From Sphingomonas pruni NBRC 15498 (lineage in GTDB: Bacteria > Pseudomonadota > Alphaproteobacteria > Sphingomonadales > Sphingomonadaceae): a stretch of 56,098 nt of DNA. The stretch is taken from NCBI RefSeq assembly GCF_001598455.1, contig NZ_BCYZ01000025.1, forward strand, positions 1 through 56,098, read 5' to 3'. This document shows, in pieces, positions 1 to 10,100 of the stretch; within the stretch, counting starts at the first letter, position 1, and every line of letters begins with the position of its first letter. The position numbers were made by a program, and so were the translations under genes. The notes below the pieces were generated by a model. That model saw only the letters and a list, made by a program, of their open reading frames with translations, was not told the DNA's origin and searched no databases.

Positions 1-252
1 ACTCTAGTCGATCGGCCGATGTCCGCTTTGACAGCAGTCGCGCCTTAAACCTGCCGGTCTGCAACCGGCCCAGATCCCGTCATTCGATCATTCGCGAAGA
101 GAACGGCAGAAAGTGGGCCGATAGCTGAATGTCGGGTCTGGGGTGAGATATTACCAAAACGGTCGCTGTCGGCTCGCCCGCGGCGGGGTCCGCAACCCCA
201 CAGCCCTAGAGATTCCACTGATTTCACGAGCGGTTGAACGTGATTGCGGCAA
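1..252. other. left edge, no gene recognised
   Basis: I see no convincing coding region, RNA gene or repeat here. The short open frames lack a ribosome-binding site and any recognisable protein pattern. The stretch lies downstream of the GGDEF/EAL gene stop and may hold its terminator, but no strong hairpin followed by a T-run is visible. Confidence 0.4.
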
Positions 253-2268
253 TCAGCCTGCGCGGAGTAACGTCCGCGATGTACTCTCTACATTATATTG
301 GGGGAGAGCTGTCGACGAGAACTCTTGCCCTGCGCACCACAGCGTTAATTCCGCTACGCTCATGGGCTTCGCAAATAGATAGCCTTGCGCAAGACTGCAG
401 CCCACGGCCTGCAATGCAATCAATTGGCCTTCCGTCTCAACGCCCTCGATGATCAACTCCAGTTGCAACGTGCGGCACAGCCCCACTATCGCCGCGACGA
501 TATTGCGACCGCTGGGCTTGTTAATATCCGTCACGAAACTCCTGTCGACCTTTACTTTATCAAGCGGAAGCTGGCGCAAATAGCTGAGGCTGGAATATCC
601 CGTTCCAAAATCGTCAAGCGCGACACGGATGCCTAGTTCGCGCAGCGCGCGGATCCCCATCACTGCCGCATCATAATCACTCATAACTGAAGTCTCTGTC
701 AGTTCGAATGCGATGCGCTTGGGGTCCACCGTCGACTTGTTTATGTGGTCAAGCACCTTTGCGATTGTACTTGGAGACACAATGTCATGGGCAGATAAAT
801 TGAACGAAAGCCCGATTGATTCGGGCAGCGTAGCGAAATCAGCGAGCGCCTTGCCCAAAAGGTTGAGGGTGATCGATTGCATCATCCCCAGCCGTTCGGC
901 CGTAACGATGAAGCGCTCCGGGCTGACGTCGCCCAAGACCGCGCTCCGCCACCGCCCAAGCGCCTCCACGGCAGTCACGACGTTAGTTCGCGTACACAAA
1001 ATCGGTTGAAAGACGACGTAGAGTTCCGTCGCGAGATCGGCTTCCCGGAGCGCCGTTTCAAGTGAGCGATCGGAACGGATGCGTGTCTCGTGCTCGAGCG
1101 AAAAAAGGGAAGAACTCCCGACCGAGGCCGATTTGGCATGGTATAACGCGTAATCCGAGCGGTCGAACAGCTCATGAACGGTCGTGCCAGCCTCAGGAAA
1201 TGAGGCAAAGCCGCCGGAACAGCCGATGGTGACACTGTGGCCGTCCACCTCGAACGGCTGCCCGAGAGCTTCACAAATCGCGGCTCCCAAACCCTCGACG
1301 TCGCTATCGGCGGGAATGATCAGCCCGAATTCGTCTCCGCCTAGGCGAGCAACGACGGTCCGTGCACCGACGTTGTGTAAAAGTCTCTCGCCGACGGCGG
1401 CCAGAAGACGATCGCCCAGCGCATGCCCGAAGGTATCATTGACCGGCTTGAATCGATCGAGGTCTAGCACGCCGACTGACAAGCGGGACCCACCCTCCTT
1501 GGCGTCTGCGAGGCGGCGGCCGAGCTCACTGAAGAAGAAGCGCCGGTTAGGCAACCCGGTCAGCGCGTCCGTATGCGCGAGCCGAGCGTTCTCCGTGCTA
1601 AGTATTTCCGTCTCTCTCTGCTTCGCAGCGACGGCAGCGGTGGCAATTATTGACGTCTTGAAGCTCATAAAGCTGTTGCACAGGACGCGGATCATCACAG
1701 TGTTGACCAAAAAGATGTTGAGCGCCATGGCCGTGAAGACGGCGTTTCCTCGCGATACGTAATAAAGGAGGTATGGTACCGTCACGACCAAAGTTCCGGT
1801 CGTTGCTGCTTGGGGGAGCTCGACGAAGCAGAAGATGCAGCCGATGACGGTAACCGCGACGAACAAAGCGATATGCCCGTGCTCAGCGGTACCGCCATAG
1901 TGATCCAGCAGCAGTGACCAAATGAGAAATCCACTGCCGAGGACGGCGGAAAGGTAGATCGTCCGACGCAATTGATGCCGAGCTTTGCAGTACTCGTTCC
2001 GCTGGAGGTTGGTTGTTCTCATCCAAAAGACAATCCGCCAGGCGCAGACGACCCCAAGCAAACCGCTGAAGCCGATAGTGAGCCACTTTGGCGCGACGCT
2101 CCAGTGCGTGTATGTTACGGCCGCCGTGTTGACGAAGATCAACGTGTACAACAGCGGCATCTGCCGCTTCAGCGCGCCATATTGCGCAACCAGTACCTCT
2201 GGCTCTTTTGGGAGCGCTAGCCAACTCCTCCAGACCGCGGCGTTCCAACCGATCTTCGACATTTTCAA
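253..2268 (-). CDS. membrane-bound GGDEF-EAL cyclic-di-GMP enzyme
   Basis: This 671-residue protein probably makes and/or degrades cyclic di-GMP at the inner membrane. Residues about 37-200 contain several hydrophobic segments that form a membrane sensor region. A GGDEF domain follows, with intact GGDEF at about 310-314 (ARLGGDEFGL); no RxxD inhibitory site is visible just before it. The C-terminal EAL domain has VEALGRW, ELTETSVM, DDFGTGYSSLSYL, KVDRSFV and IEGVETEG, the usual metal and substrate residues of an active phosphodiesterase. Both halves therefore look competent, and the net activity cannot be predicted. A second ATG two codons in (MSKIG) is an alternative start. It stands alone in a region that looks like accessory DNA next to an integrase remnant. 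Confidence 0.93.
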   Translation of the reverse strand: MKMSKIGWNAAVWRSWLALPKEPEVLVAQYGALKRQMPLLYTLIFVNTAAVTYTHWSVAPKWLTIGFSGLLGVVCAWRIVFWMRTTNLQRNEYCKARHQLRRTIYLSAVLGSGFLIWSLLLDHYGGTAEHGHIALFVAVTVIGCIFCFVELPQAATTGTLVVTVPYLLYYVSRGNAVFTAMALNIFLVNTVMIRVLCNSFMSFKTSIIATAAVAAKQRETEILSTENARLAHTDALTGLPNRRFFFSELGRRLADAKEGGSRLSVGVLDLDRFKPVNDTFGHALGDRLLAAVGERLLHNVGARTVVARLGGDEFGLIIPADSDVEGLGAAICEALGQPFEVDGHSVTIGCSGGFASFPEAGTTVHELFDRSDYALYHAKSASVGSSSLFSLEHETRIRSDRSLETALREADLATELYVVFQPILCTRTNVVTAVEALGRWRSAVLGDVSPERFIVTAERLGMMQSITLNLLGKALADFATLPESIGLSFNLSAHDIVSPSTIAKVLDHINKSTVDPKRIAFELTETSVMSDYDAAVMGIRALRELGIRVALDDFGTGYSSLSYLRQLPLDKVKVDRSFVTDINKPSGRNIVAAIVGLCRTLQLELIIEGVETEGQLIALQAVGCSLAQGYLFAKPMSVAELTLWCAGQEFSSTALPQYNVESTSRTLLRAG

Positions 2269-2468
2269 GTTGTACAGAACGCGCCGTTAATGTCCCGTAA
2301 CCACCGTTTCTCGTGAGCTCGTCTTTAGCCACCGACGACTGACGGCCAGCAGGTTACAGACTCGTCCAACACCGGATCGAACGTCTGAACCGGGCGCGCG
2401 TTGCTGCCATCGCAACGCTAGCTGACCGTTATCCTTGATGAGGCCTTGAGGTCGGACGATAAGAAGTC

Positions 2469-3251
2469 ATGCGCGCCGAGTTCCTTACCTGCCTCGCTGT
2501 CATCCTGACAACCTCGCTCGCGGCGCCGGCGGCCGCGGGCGACGATGCTCCGCTCACGTCACGCCAGATGCGCGCTTTGTCAGCGCAAAAGGCGAACCGC
2601 CAAGTACGGCGCGATCTGAACTCGATCCTTAAGGGCACTGGCAAGATCGCTCGCGGCAACCGCGCCGCGGTGAGCACAGTGTGGATCCAGACAAAATCGT
2701 ACGGTACTCAATTTCCCGGCCTGTGCCGCAGCGACAACCTGTTCCTCAAATATAACCAGCTTGAAGATCGGCCGAGCGAAGATAGTCCGATTCGTCCGTA
2801 TGGAGTCGAAAGCACCGCCTCTTATCGAGTCGTCGGAGCCGTGCGGCAGAAGGATTGGAAATATTCGCGCCAGGAAACTACTTGGCAGCCTGCCTGCGCC
2901 GACCTGAACGACGAGCATTGGTTCTCTGCTTCGAATGTTGTCGACGCCTATGAGGGGGTAGTCGTGCTGCGCGAGGCGACCACGCGGCTGAAGACCGACA
3001 CATCACCAGTGTTCGACTGCACCAAGGCCAACCTGCCCAAGGACAGGGATTGCAAGCAGACGATGCTCGCGGCGATGGCCGTCGCCAACCTGAACAGCAT
3101 CGACGCCTGCGAACCCGCCGCCACGCATTGTCGCCACTACGACCTGGGCGAATGGACGATGACGATCCTGACGGACTGGAGCGGCGGCGACGCCGGTCCG
3201 CCGCGAATTGAAAAGATCGAACTGGATGGACCGAACATCATCGTCACGTGA
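2469..3251 (+). CDS. secreted protein of unknown function
   Basis: This 260-residue product begins with a clear Sec signal peptide (about residues 1-23, TSLAAPAAAGD). The mature part is hydrophilic and contains eight cysteines, spread in a way that could form disulfides (e.g. GLCRSDN, QPACADL, FDCTKA, RDCKQT, DACEPAATHCRH). I do not recognise a family. It reads divergently from the GGDEF/EAL gene across about 200 bp and has no operon partner. The location between that gene and an integrase remnant suggests it may have arrived with a mobile element, which is inference only. Confidence 0.75.
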   Translation: MRAEFLTCLAVILTTSLAAPAAAGDDAPLTSRQMRALSAQKANRQVRRDLNSILKGTGKIARGNRAAVSTVWIQTKSYGTQFPGLCRSDNLFLKYNQLEDRPSEDSPIRPYGVESTASYRVVGAVRQKDWKYSRQETTWQPACADLNDEHWFSASNVVDAYEGVVVLREATTRLKTDTSPVFDCTKANLPKDRDCKQTMLAAMAVANLNSIDACEPAATHCRHYDLGEWTMTILTDWSGGDAGPPRIEKIELDGPNIIVT

Positions 3252-3366
3252 CGCCGCCCTCCGAGGTAAGGACCGCACGACCATTCGGCCCGTGGCGAAA
3301 CGTCGCGCATCCTAGTCGCCCGGCGTCGGAGCAGCCCATCTCGAGTGCGGACCGGCCGCTCCAGCT

Positions 3367-3559
3367 TCAGATCTCGGTTCGCTCTCAAAGGGTGTGGGCG
3401 TCTTCAATATTGGCGCCGAGATAACGGACGGTGTTCTCGATCTTCGTGTGGCTCAGCAGGATCTGGATCGCATGAAGATTGCCGGTGGCCTTGTAGATCA
3501 TCGATGTTTTCGTGCGGCGCAGTGAATGCGTGCCATACCCGGCACGCTTGAGACCCGAT
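3367..3559 (-). pseudogene. 3' remnant of a tyrosine recombinase (integrase)
   Basis: Read on the minus strand, this stretch encodes the catalytic end of a phage-type integrase: GYGTHSLRRTKTSMIYKATG, then LLSHTKIENTVRYLGANIED. These contain the HxLRRT block, the H-T-K box and the catalytic tyrosine (VRYLG). The frame is interrupted by TGA at 3385-3387, followed in frame by Glu-Arg-Thr-Glu-Ile and a second stop at 3367-3369. The usual family end is ...TL-S-E-x-T-E-I, so the first TGA looks like a Ser-codon nonsense mutation. Upstream the frame hits a stop just before the SGLKRAG segment and the N-terminal half is missing. It sits 0.2 kb from the 3' end of a tRNA, the classical integration position. 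Confidence 0.85.
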
Positions 3560-3707
3560 CACCCGCCAGACTGAGAATATCATATCAAGTTGGAAAGGTA
3601 CGCCGTTATCGGCGCGATCCGGGCAGCGTGTGCGGGCGCGAAGAACCCGGTCGCACTGACGAATCGTCCTTGGCGAGAGCTCATTTCATCGCATTTCGTC
3701 CGATGAT

Positions 3708-3729
3708 GTTTTCCGTACGTTTTCCGTAC
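3708..3729. repeat. tandem 11-bp repeat beside tRNA-Arg
   Basis: Two perfect head-to-tail copies of GTTTTCCGTAC lie between the integrase remnant and the tRNA 3' end. Position and tandem layout resemble arm-type integrase binding sites near an attachment site. This role is inference. Confidence 0.6.
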
Positions 3730-3764
3730 CTCCATCGCGACGCTCAGCTAAGTCATTGAGATTG

Positions 3765-3841
<77 letters not shown>

Positions 3842-3908
3842 GAGCCGGGTGCGCCTAGCAAAGCATCGCCGCGCGCGCCAGCGATTCTATTCCGGCCCGA
3901 TTTCGCGG

Positions 3909-4274
3909 CTATTTCGTAATCGTGACCGGCTGGAACTTGCCCAGGCCGCAGCGCGGGCCGGGACCGGCACCGCCCGATTGCAGCACGGTGATCGTATCGA
4001 CCGAGCATAATTGGTTGGTCGACACCGAATAGGCGAACCTTTCCTCGAAGCCGAGGCCGGGGCAGGCGCTGGGCAAGGTGTTGCGCAGGATCTTGCGGTT
4101 GTTCATCTCGAAATCGATCACCTGGTCGCTGCGGACATGCGTCTCGCGCACCTGGCTCAGATTGACGCAATCGACCGCGGGGCCGGACGGAGTCGCGGGC
4201 GGCACTTCCTTGTCCTTCGCGCTCAACGGGGCGACGATCGCGGCGGCGGCGAGAGCGAATAGCAGCGGGCGCAT
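3909..4274 (-). CDS. small secreted protein, probably DUF6491-like
   Basis: This 121-residue protein has a signal peptide (about 1-19). The mature part has a conserved-looking pattern: [40 protein letters not shown] and CGLGKFQPV, with four cysteines. The pattern matches, from memory, a family of small sphingomonad exported proteins annotated as DUF6491; no function is known. It lies alone between the tRNA and nth on the minus strand, about 70 bp downstream of nth. Confidence 0.75.
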   Translation of the reverse strand: MRPLLFALAAAAIVAPLSAKDKEVPPATPSGPAVDCVNLSQVRETHVRSDQVIDFEMNNRKILRNTLPSACPGLGFEERFAYSVSTNQLCSVDTITVLQSGGAGPGPRCGLGKFQPVTITK

Positions 4275-4348
4275 GGTCTTCTACTCCAAAACATCTTGCG
4301 GAAAAGTGGGTACCGGTTTTCCGCCTAAACGATGCGACAACAAATCAA

Positions 4349-5002
4349 TCAGGCGGCGCGCGATTTGGGCGCCGGCGTCTTGGGCTTGAACGCACAAAGA
4401 TCGGCAACGACGCATCGCCAGCATTCTGGCGTGCGCGCCTTGCAGACATATCGGCCGTGCAGGATTAACCAGTGATGAGCATGCAGCCGGAACGGCTGCG
4501 GCACGGCCTTCTCCAATTTGAGCTCGACCGCCAGCGGCGTCTTGCCCCGCGCCAGCCCGGTGCGGTTGCCGACGCGGAAGATGTGGGTGTCGACCGCGAA
4601 GGTCTCGGCGCCGAACGCGACGTTCATCACGACATTGGCGGTCTTGCGTCCGACCCCGGGCAGTTTCTCGAGTTCGTCGCGATCGTCGGGGACTTCGCCG
4701 CCATGCTCGACGATCAATTGCTCGGACAAGGCGATGACGTTCTTGGCCTTGGTGTTGAACAGCCCGATCGTCTTGATGTGCTCCTTGAGCTTCTCCTCGC
4801 CGAGCTGCACCATCTGCTCCGGAGTATGCACGTCCTGGAACAGCTTTCGCGTCGCCTTGTTGACGCCGACATCGGTCGCCTGGGCCGACAGCACGACCGC
4901 GACCAGCAATTGATAGGGATTGCCCGATTCGAGCTCGGTTTCGGGATGCGGATTGTCGGCGGCGAGACGGCTGAAAAACTCGACCACATCGGCCTTGTTC
5001 AT
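4349..5002 (-). CDS. nth: endonuclease III, base-excision repair glycosylase/AP lyase
   Basis: This 217-residue protein removes oxidised pyrimidines from DNA and cleaves the abasic site. The helix-hairpin-helix LPGVGRKTANVV carries the catalytic lysine, VDTHIFRV carries the catalytic aspartate, and the C-terminal C-X6-C-X2-C-X5-C set (CKARTPECWRC...C) binds a [4Fe-4S] cluster. Length equals the bacterial norm. The frame is open far upstream, but the family N-terminus (MNKADVVEFF) fixes the start at 5002. It begins 8 bp after the dapB stop and so is probably co-transcribed with dapB and the protease gene. Confidence 0.95.
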   Translation of the reverse strand: MNKADVVEFFSRLAADNPHPETELESGNPYQLLVAVVLSAQATDVGVNKATRKLFQDVHTPEQMVQLGEEKLKEHIKTIGLFNTKAKNVIALSEQLIVEHGGEVPDDRDELEKLPGVGRKTANVVMNVAFGAETFAVDTHIFRVGNRTGLARGKTPLAVELKLEKAVPQPFRLHAHHWLILHGRYVCKARTPECWRCVVADLCAFKPKTPAPKSRAA

Positions 5003-5010
5003 TGCGCGCC

Positions 5011-5739
5011 TCAGAGTCCGAGGACTTCGGGCATCGTGTAGCGCCCGGCCGGCTGGCCCGCGAGCCACATGGCCGCGCGGACCGCGCCGCGCGCGAACAT
5101 CTCGCGGCTTTCGGCGCGGTGGATCAGTTCGAGCCGCTCGCCCGGCCCGGCAAAGATCACCTGATGGTCGCCGGCAATCGATCCGCCGCGGATCGACGCA
5201 AAGCCGATCGTTCCTTCGCTGCGCGCTCCGGTCAGCCCGGCTCGATCGACGACCTTGAGGTCGGCGAGCTTGGCGCCACGTCCCTCGGCGGCGGCGTCGC
5301 CCAACAGCAAGGCGGTGCCCGACGGCGCGTCGACCTTGTGGCGATGATGCGCCTCGACGATCTCGATGTCCCATTCCGGCCCAAGCCGCGCGGCGGCATC
5401 GGCGACGATCCGCGCGAGCAAGGTGACGCCGAGCGAGGTGGTGCTGGTCTGCAGCACGGCGACCCGCGCCGCGGCATTGTCGATCAGGTCATGATGGGCT
5501 TGCCCCAGCCCGGTGGTCCCGACGACGATCGGCGTTCCTGCTTCGCACGCCGCTGCCAGGTTCGCTTCGAGCGCCGAAGGGGCGGTGAAGTCGACCAGCA
5601 CGTCCGCGCTCTTGGCCAGCGCCAGCGGATCGCCGTCGGCGTCGACCCCACCCGCCACGGTCGCGCCGAAATCGGCGGCGATCGCGGCGATCGCGCGGCC
5701 CATCCGGCCCTCGCTTCCCAAAATACCTATCGCGGTCAT
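5011..5739 (-). CDS. dapB: 4-hydroxy-tetrahydrodipicolinate reductase
   Basis: DapB (242 residues) performs the NAD(P)H-dependent reduction step of the diaminopimelate/lysine pathway in the cytoplasm. The N-terminal Rossmann motif GILGSEGRMGRAI binds the cofactor, VVGTTGLG follows, and the substrate/catalytic signature EAHHRHKVDAPSGTA is intact. Length is that of the family (about 240-270). The start ATG at 5739 overlaps the stop of the upstream protease gene by 4 bp (ATGA), which implies translational coupling. Confidence 0.95.
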   Translation of the reverse strand: MTAIGILGSEGRMGRAIAAIAADFGATVAGGVDADGDPLALAKSADVLVDFTAPSALEANLAAACEAGTPIVVGTTGLGQAHHDLIDNAAARVAVLQTSTTSLGVTLLARIVADAAARLGPEWDIEIVEAHHRHKVDAPSGTALLLGDAAAEGRGAKLADLKVVDRAGLTGARSEGTIGFASIRGGSIAGDHQVIFAGPGERLELIHRAESREMFARGAVRAAMWLAGQPAGRYTMPEVLGL

Positions 5740-7007
5740 GGCTGGCCCCTTGCACCAATCTCCGTCGGCGCGACAGGGGGTAAGGGAGGCTGAACGCCGG
5801 GCAGCGCAGGTGCTGTGTCCAATACCAGCGACCAGGGCTGGGGCAGGTAATCGACCGACATGTAGAAATAGAAGGCGCAGCTGCCGTCGGGACGATAGGT
5901 CGCCCCCTTCAATATGCCGAGCGCGGTCGTCCCCGAAAAAACCGGCGAACCGCTGTCGCCGCCCTTGCAGGTCGGTCCCGATACCGTGACCCAGGTCGGC
6001 AGGCACGCTCCACCGCACAGATCGCCGGCCGGCGCGAAATCGGTCAGTTCGACCAATGCACAGCTATAGCCGGTACGCTCACCGCGATGGCAGACGAAGT
6101 CGCCCGCGCGCGTCTGGTCGCGCGTTCGCATCCCAGTGACCGGCCGCTCGATCGTCTTGGCGGTGTCGGCGTAGAACAGGCCGGCGAGCGGTTCCGCCAC
6201 CGTGCCGATCTGGACGTCGTGATAGCCCCATCCCCATTGCCCGACGAAGTTCAGCGGCACTTCGCTATGGTCGGGCGCGACGAAGCTCATCTGGTCGAGG
6301 CAATGCGCGGCAGTGGCGACGCCGTAGCGCGTGCCGTCGGTAACGACGAAGCCGCTGGTGCAGAGGTAACGCTTGCCGTCGTCGGGACTGTTCCCCTCGA
6401 GCCGCGCGCCGCCCGCGGGCGAGGCCAGGTTGACGTCGACCTGATCGACCACGCGGATGCTGACCGGGACGCCCGCCACCGCCTCCACCTTCTTGCGCCA
6501 TTGCTCGACGCCGCTCTTCGCCTCGCCGCTGGTGATCAGCACGACCAATTCGCCGGTGCGCGGGTCGAGGCCCATGGCGGGCGGGCGTGAGAACATCGCG
6601 CGGATCTGCGCCTGGTGCCAGGTCACTGCCCAGATCACTTTGTCGCGCGAGGCGAGCGCGCCCGTTCGAAAGGTGACGGGGACGGTCATCCCGCCGAGCT
6701 GCAAAGTCTCGTCGGGGACGGCGTCCGTGCCGGTCAGGTAGACGTTGATGCGGAAGTCGGGGCGGTGCTGGATCGAGATACCGGCGATGCGGTCGCGATA
6801 CCGGGCTTCGATTGCGTCCGTGATCGGAACGCTGGCATCGAGCGCGGAGAGGCGGCGCTCGGCTTCACCCTGCGGCACTGCGAAGATTTTGGCGTATTCG
6901 GCGGCGTCGCGGGTCAGGGCTTCCGCAGGGCTCTCGACGGTCTGTGCCGCCGCCGCGCGCGGCAGGAGCGCCAGGAGAAGGAGCAAGCCGGTCAGCAGAA
7001 CACGCAT
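5736..7007 (-). CDS. secreted trypsin-like serine protease
   Basis: This 423-residue protein has a signal peptide (about 1-21) and a family S1-type domain in its second half. The triad is visible: TAAHC (His), YHDVQIG (Asp) and GDSGSP (Ser). Four cysteine pairs are plausible (e.g. LCGGACL, PTCKGG, GSCAF). The first ~180 residues are a separate uncharacterised N-terminal region, perhaps a propeptide or binding domain. The C-terminal tail is proline-rich. It probably acts in the periplasm or outside the cell; substrate unknown. It is the first gene of a tight run with dapB and nth, an unexpected pairing of an exported protease with lysine biosynthesis. Confidence 0.88.
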   Translation of the reverse strand: MRVLLTGLLLLLALLPRAAAAQTVESPAEALTRDAAEYAKIFAVPQGEAERRLSALDASVPITDAIEARYRDRIAGISIQHRPDFRINVYLTGTDAVPDETLQLGGMTVPVTFRTGALASRDKVIWAVTWHQAQIRAMFSRPPAMGLDPRTGELVVLITSGEAKSGVEQWRKKVEAVAGVPVSIRVVDQVDVNLASPAGGARLEGNSPDDGKRYLCTSGFVVTDGTRYGVATAAHCLDQMSFVAPDHSEVPLNFVGQWGWGYHDVQIGTVAEPLAGLFYADTAKTIERPVTGMRTRDQTRAGDFVCHRGERTGYSCALVELTDFAPAGDLCGGACLPTWVTVSGPTCKGGDSGSPVFSGTTALGILKGATYRPDGSCAFYFYMSVDYLPQPWSLVLDTAPALPGVQPPLPPVAPTEIGARGQP

Positions 7008-7050
7008 ACAGCCGTCGTCCCTATTTGGTGACCCACTACTACTCCGTCAT

Positions 7051-7146
7051 CCCGGCCTTGTGCCGGGATCCACTGTGCCTCAATCCCGAAGCAAGAGCCT
7101 CTTGTCCAGCGCCTGCCTCGCCGTGGACCCCGGCACAAGGCCAGGG
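7051..7146. repeat. REP-like inverted repeat
   Basis: Arms at 7051-7073 (starts CCCGGCCTTGTGCCGGGATC) and 7123-7146 (inverse) flank about 50 bp, and the left arm itself contains CCCGGC...GCCGGG. It is preceded by GTCAT. This kind of dispersed palindrome recurs at 26126 and 46860 in the window. It separates the protease gene from the LplT-Aas-like gene and may end transcription. Confidence 0.75.
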
Positions 7147-7176
7147 TTACCAACGGAGGGAGGTTGGATTCGCAAC

Positions 7177-10100
7177 TTACGTTGCCGCCGTTGCCCCCAT
7201 CGTCACATAATCGAGCTTTCCCGTCCCGAGCACCGGGAGCGCGTCGACCACCCGAATGTCGCGTGGAATGGCAAGTTCGGCGATCCCATTGGCCTTGCCC
7301 CATGCCTGCAACTCCGCCGCCTTCGCTCCCTTGGCCGTCGTGAACAGCACCAGCTGCTCCCCCTTGCGTGCATCGGTCCGCGTCACGACCGCATGGTCGG
7401 CGTCGGGCCAGGTCGCGGCGGCATAGCCCTCGACCGCGGGCAGCGAGACCATCTCGCCGCCGATCTTGGCGAAGCGCTTGGCGCGGCCGCGGATCGTGAC
7501 GAAGCCCATCTCGTCGATCGTCACGATATCGCCGGTATCGTGCCAGCCTTCTTCCGGGGGTTGCAACGCGCCCGGCCGGTCGGCCTTCATGTAGCCGGCC
7601 ATGATGTTGGGCCCGCGGATCGACAATTTGCCGCCTTCCCAGATGCCCTCGACCGGCTCGACCTTGGCCTCGATCCCCGGCAACAGGCGGCCAACGCTGC
7701 CTGCCTTGAAGTGCATCGGTGTGTTGACCGCGATCACCGGCGCCGCCTCGGTCGCGCCATAGCCTTCGAAGATGCGCACGCCGAATTTCTCGGCCCAGAC
7801 CTTGCGCGTCTCGTCGCGGACGCGCTCGGCGCCGGCGAAGACGTAGCGGACGGAGTAGAAGTCGTAATTATGCCCCATCCGCGCATAGCCGGCCAGGAAG
7901 GTGTCGGTGCCGAACAGGATCGTCGCATTGGCGTCGTACGCGAGCGCGGGCACGATCCGGTAATGGAGCGGGTTGGGGTAGAGCAGAGTGCGAATCCCGC
8001 TCAGGATCGGCAGCAAAGTGCCGCCGGTCAGCCCGAAGCTGTGGAACACCGGCAATGCGTTGAGCACCAGGTCGGACGAGTTGAAGTCGATCCGCGCCGA
8101 CAGTTGCTGGCAATTGGACAGCAAATTGCGATGAGTCAGCACCACGCCCTTGGGCAGCCCTTCCGAGCCGCTGGTGAACAGGATCACCGCGGCATCGTCG
8201 GGCGAGACCTTGCGCTTGCGATGGAGCCGTCCCGCCCAGCGCGCCGCGACCAATGCGCGCAGCTTGGCGATCGTACCGATGCCGGCGCCGATATCCTCGA
8301 GATAGACGATCTTGCGCCCGTCGGCTTCGAGGCCCTCGACGATCGGCTCCAGCTTGCCCTGGGCGATGAAGGCGCGGGCGGTGATGATCGTGCGCACCTC
8401 GGCCGCCTGGCACGCCGCCTTCAAATTGGTCAGCCCGGCCGTGTAGTTGAGCATCGCCGGTACGCGCCCGATCCGTTGCAGCGCGAAGAAAGTCGCGACC
8501 ACGCCGGCGACATTGGGCAGCAACACGCCGACGGCTTCGCCCTGTCGGGTGATCGGATCGAACGCGCGGCCCAGCGCCATGCTGCCGACGACCAGTTTCT
8601 TGTAGGTCATCGGCTCGCGCTTGATGTCCTCGACGATCGGCGACTTGCCACCATTGACGTCCTTGGCGTCGAGCAATGCCTGGAACAGCGTCGTCTCGGT
8701 TTCCGACGTCGCGAAGATCATGCTGCTCATCTCGTCATAGAGACGGCGCCCGGCGATCGCGCGGCGGGCGCGCGCGGTCATCTCGCCTTTGATCTCGAAC
8801 CGCCGCGGCGGCAGCACGGTTAGCGTGATCTTGGGGAACAGCTTCAGCCGAACCTTGCCGCGCAGCTTGGAGAAGGTCGAATATTGCGCGCCGTCGATCC
8901 GCACCGGGATGATCGGCGCATCGGCCTTGTCGGCAACCATGCCGGGGCCGTCGAACACCTTCATTAGCGCGCCGGTGACGGTGATTCGTCCCTCGGGGAA
9001 GATCACCAGGGTATTGCCGTCCTTGACCGCCTTGACCATCGCCTTGGTCGACATCGGATTGGTCGGATCGACCGGGAAGGCGCGGAACAGCTTGAGCGCG
9101 GGCTTGATCCACCAGCTCGCGACCACTGCACTATGCACCGCGAACACCGGCTTGCCGGGCAGGAACACCGCGAGCAGCAGACCGTCGAGCCACGACACAT
9201 GGTTGACCACGACGACCGCGCGCTCGCCGGGCTTGGGCATATTCTCCTTGCCATGGACCTCGACGCGATAGGCGATTTCGAGCAGCGTTCGCATCAGCCG
9301 CTTGATCACCGTTTCGGGCAGCAGCCAGCAGCTGATGAGCGCGACGACCAGGGTCGAGAAACCCATCGTCGCGATCACCGCGGGGATCGACGCGCCCAAG
9401 GCCGCCATCGCGATCACCACCGCCATCACCAGCACGATGACGAGCGAATTGACGATATTGTTGGCGGCGATGATCCGCGAGCGCTCGGCGACCGGGCTGT
9501 TGGTCTGGAGCAAGGCATAAAGCGGCACGATGAACATGCCGCCGGCAAAGGCGAGGCCGGCGAGGTCGATCAGGATGCGCCAGCTGCCCGGCGCGGCCAC
9601 GAAGCGGGCGATATCGGCACCGGGGGCGGTGACGACGAAATGGTGCGTCGCCTGCCACAGGTCGATCATGAACCCGGCCATCAGCAAGGCGGCGAGCGGC
9701 ACGTAGCGGGCCGACACCCTGCCCTTGAGCAGGCGGTTGACCGCCAGTGAACCGATCGCGATCGAGATCGAGAAGACCAGCAGGAACAGGGTCACGACCG
9801 GCTTGCCCGCACCGAGCCGGTTGCTGACTAGCGGCGCGAAATCGTTGAGCAGCACCGCGCCGATCGCGAAGAACCAGCTGATCCCCAGGATGCACAGCCA
9901 GGCATCGCGCGCGTCATGCGCCGATCGCAACACTTGCCAGGTGCTGCGGAACACGTTGCGGTCGACCGGCACCACGCCTGGAGCTGCGGGTGCTGGCGGA
10001 ATCGCCAGGCTGGCGAGGAATCCCACTACGGCCATCCCCGTCGCGACCAGGCCCGCTTCCCAGGGCGGGATGAAATTGGGCATCAGCTGGCCCGCCAGGA

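Noticed and set aside
5003..5374. N-terminal extension of the nth frame
   Set aside because: Arg/Gly-rich reading of the dapB gene; the conserved endonuclease III N-terminus begins at 5002.
6745..8823. 692-codon plus-strand frame opposite the LplT-Aas fusion
   Set aside because: It runs across the protease start, a palindromic repeat and the AMP-ligase domain; composition is that of a shadow frame.
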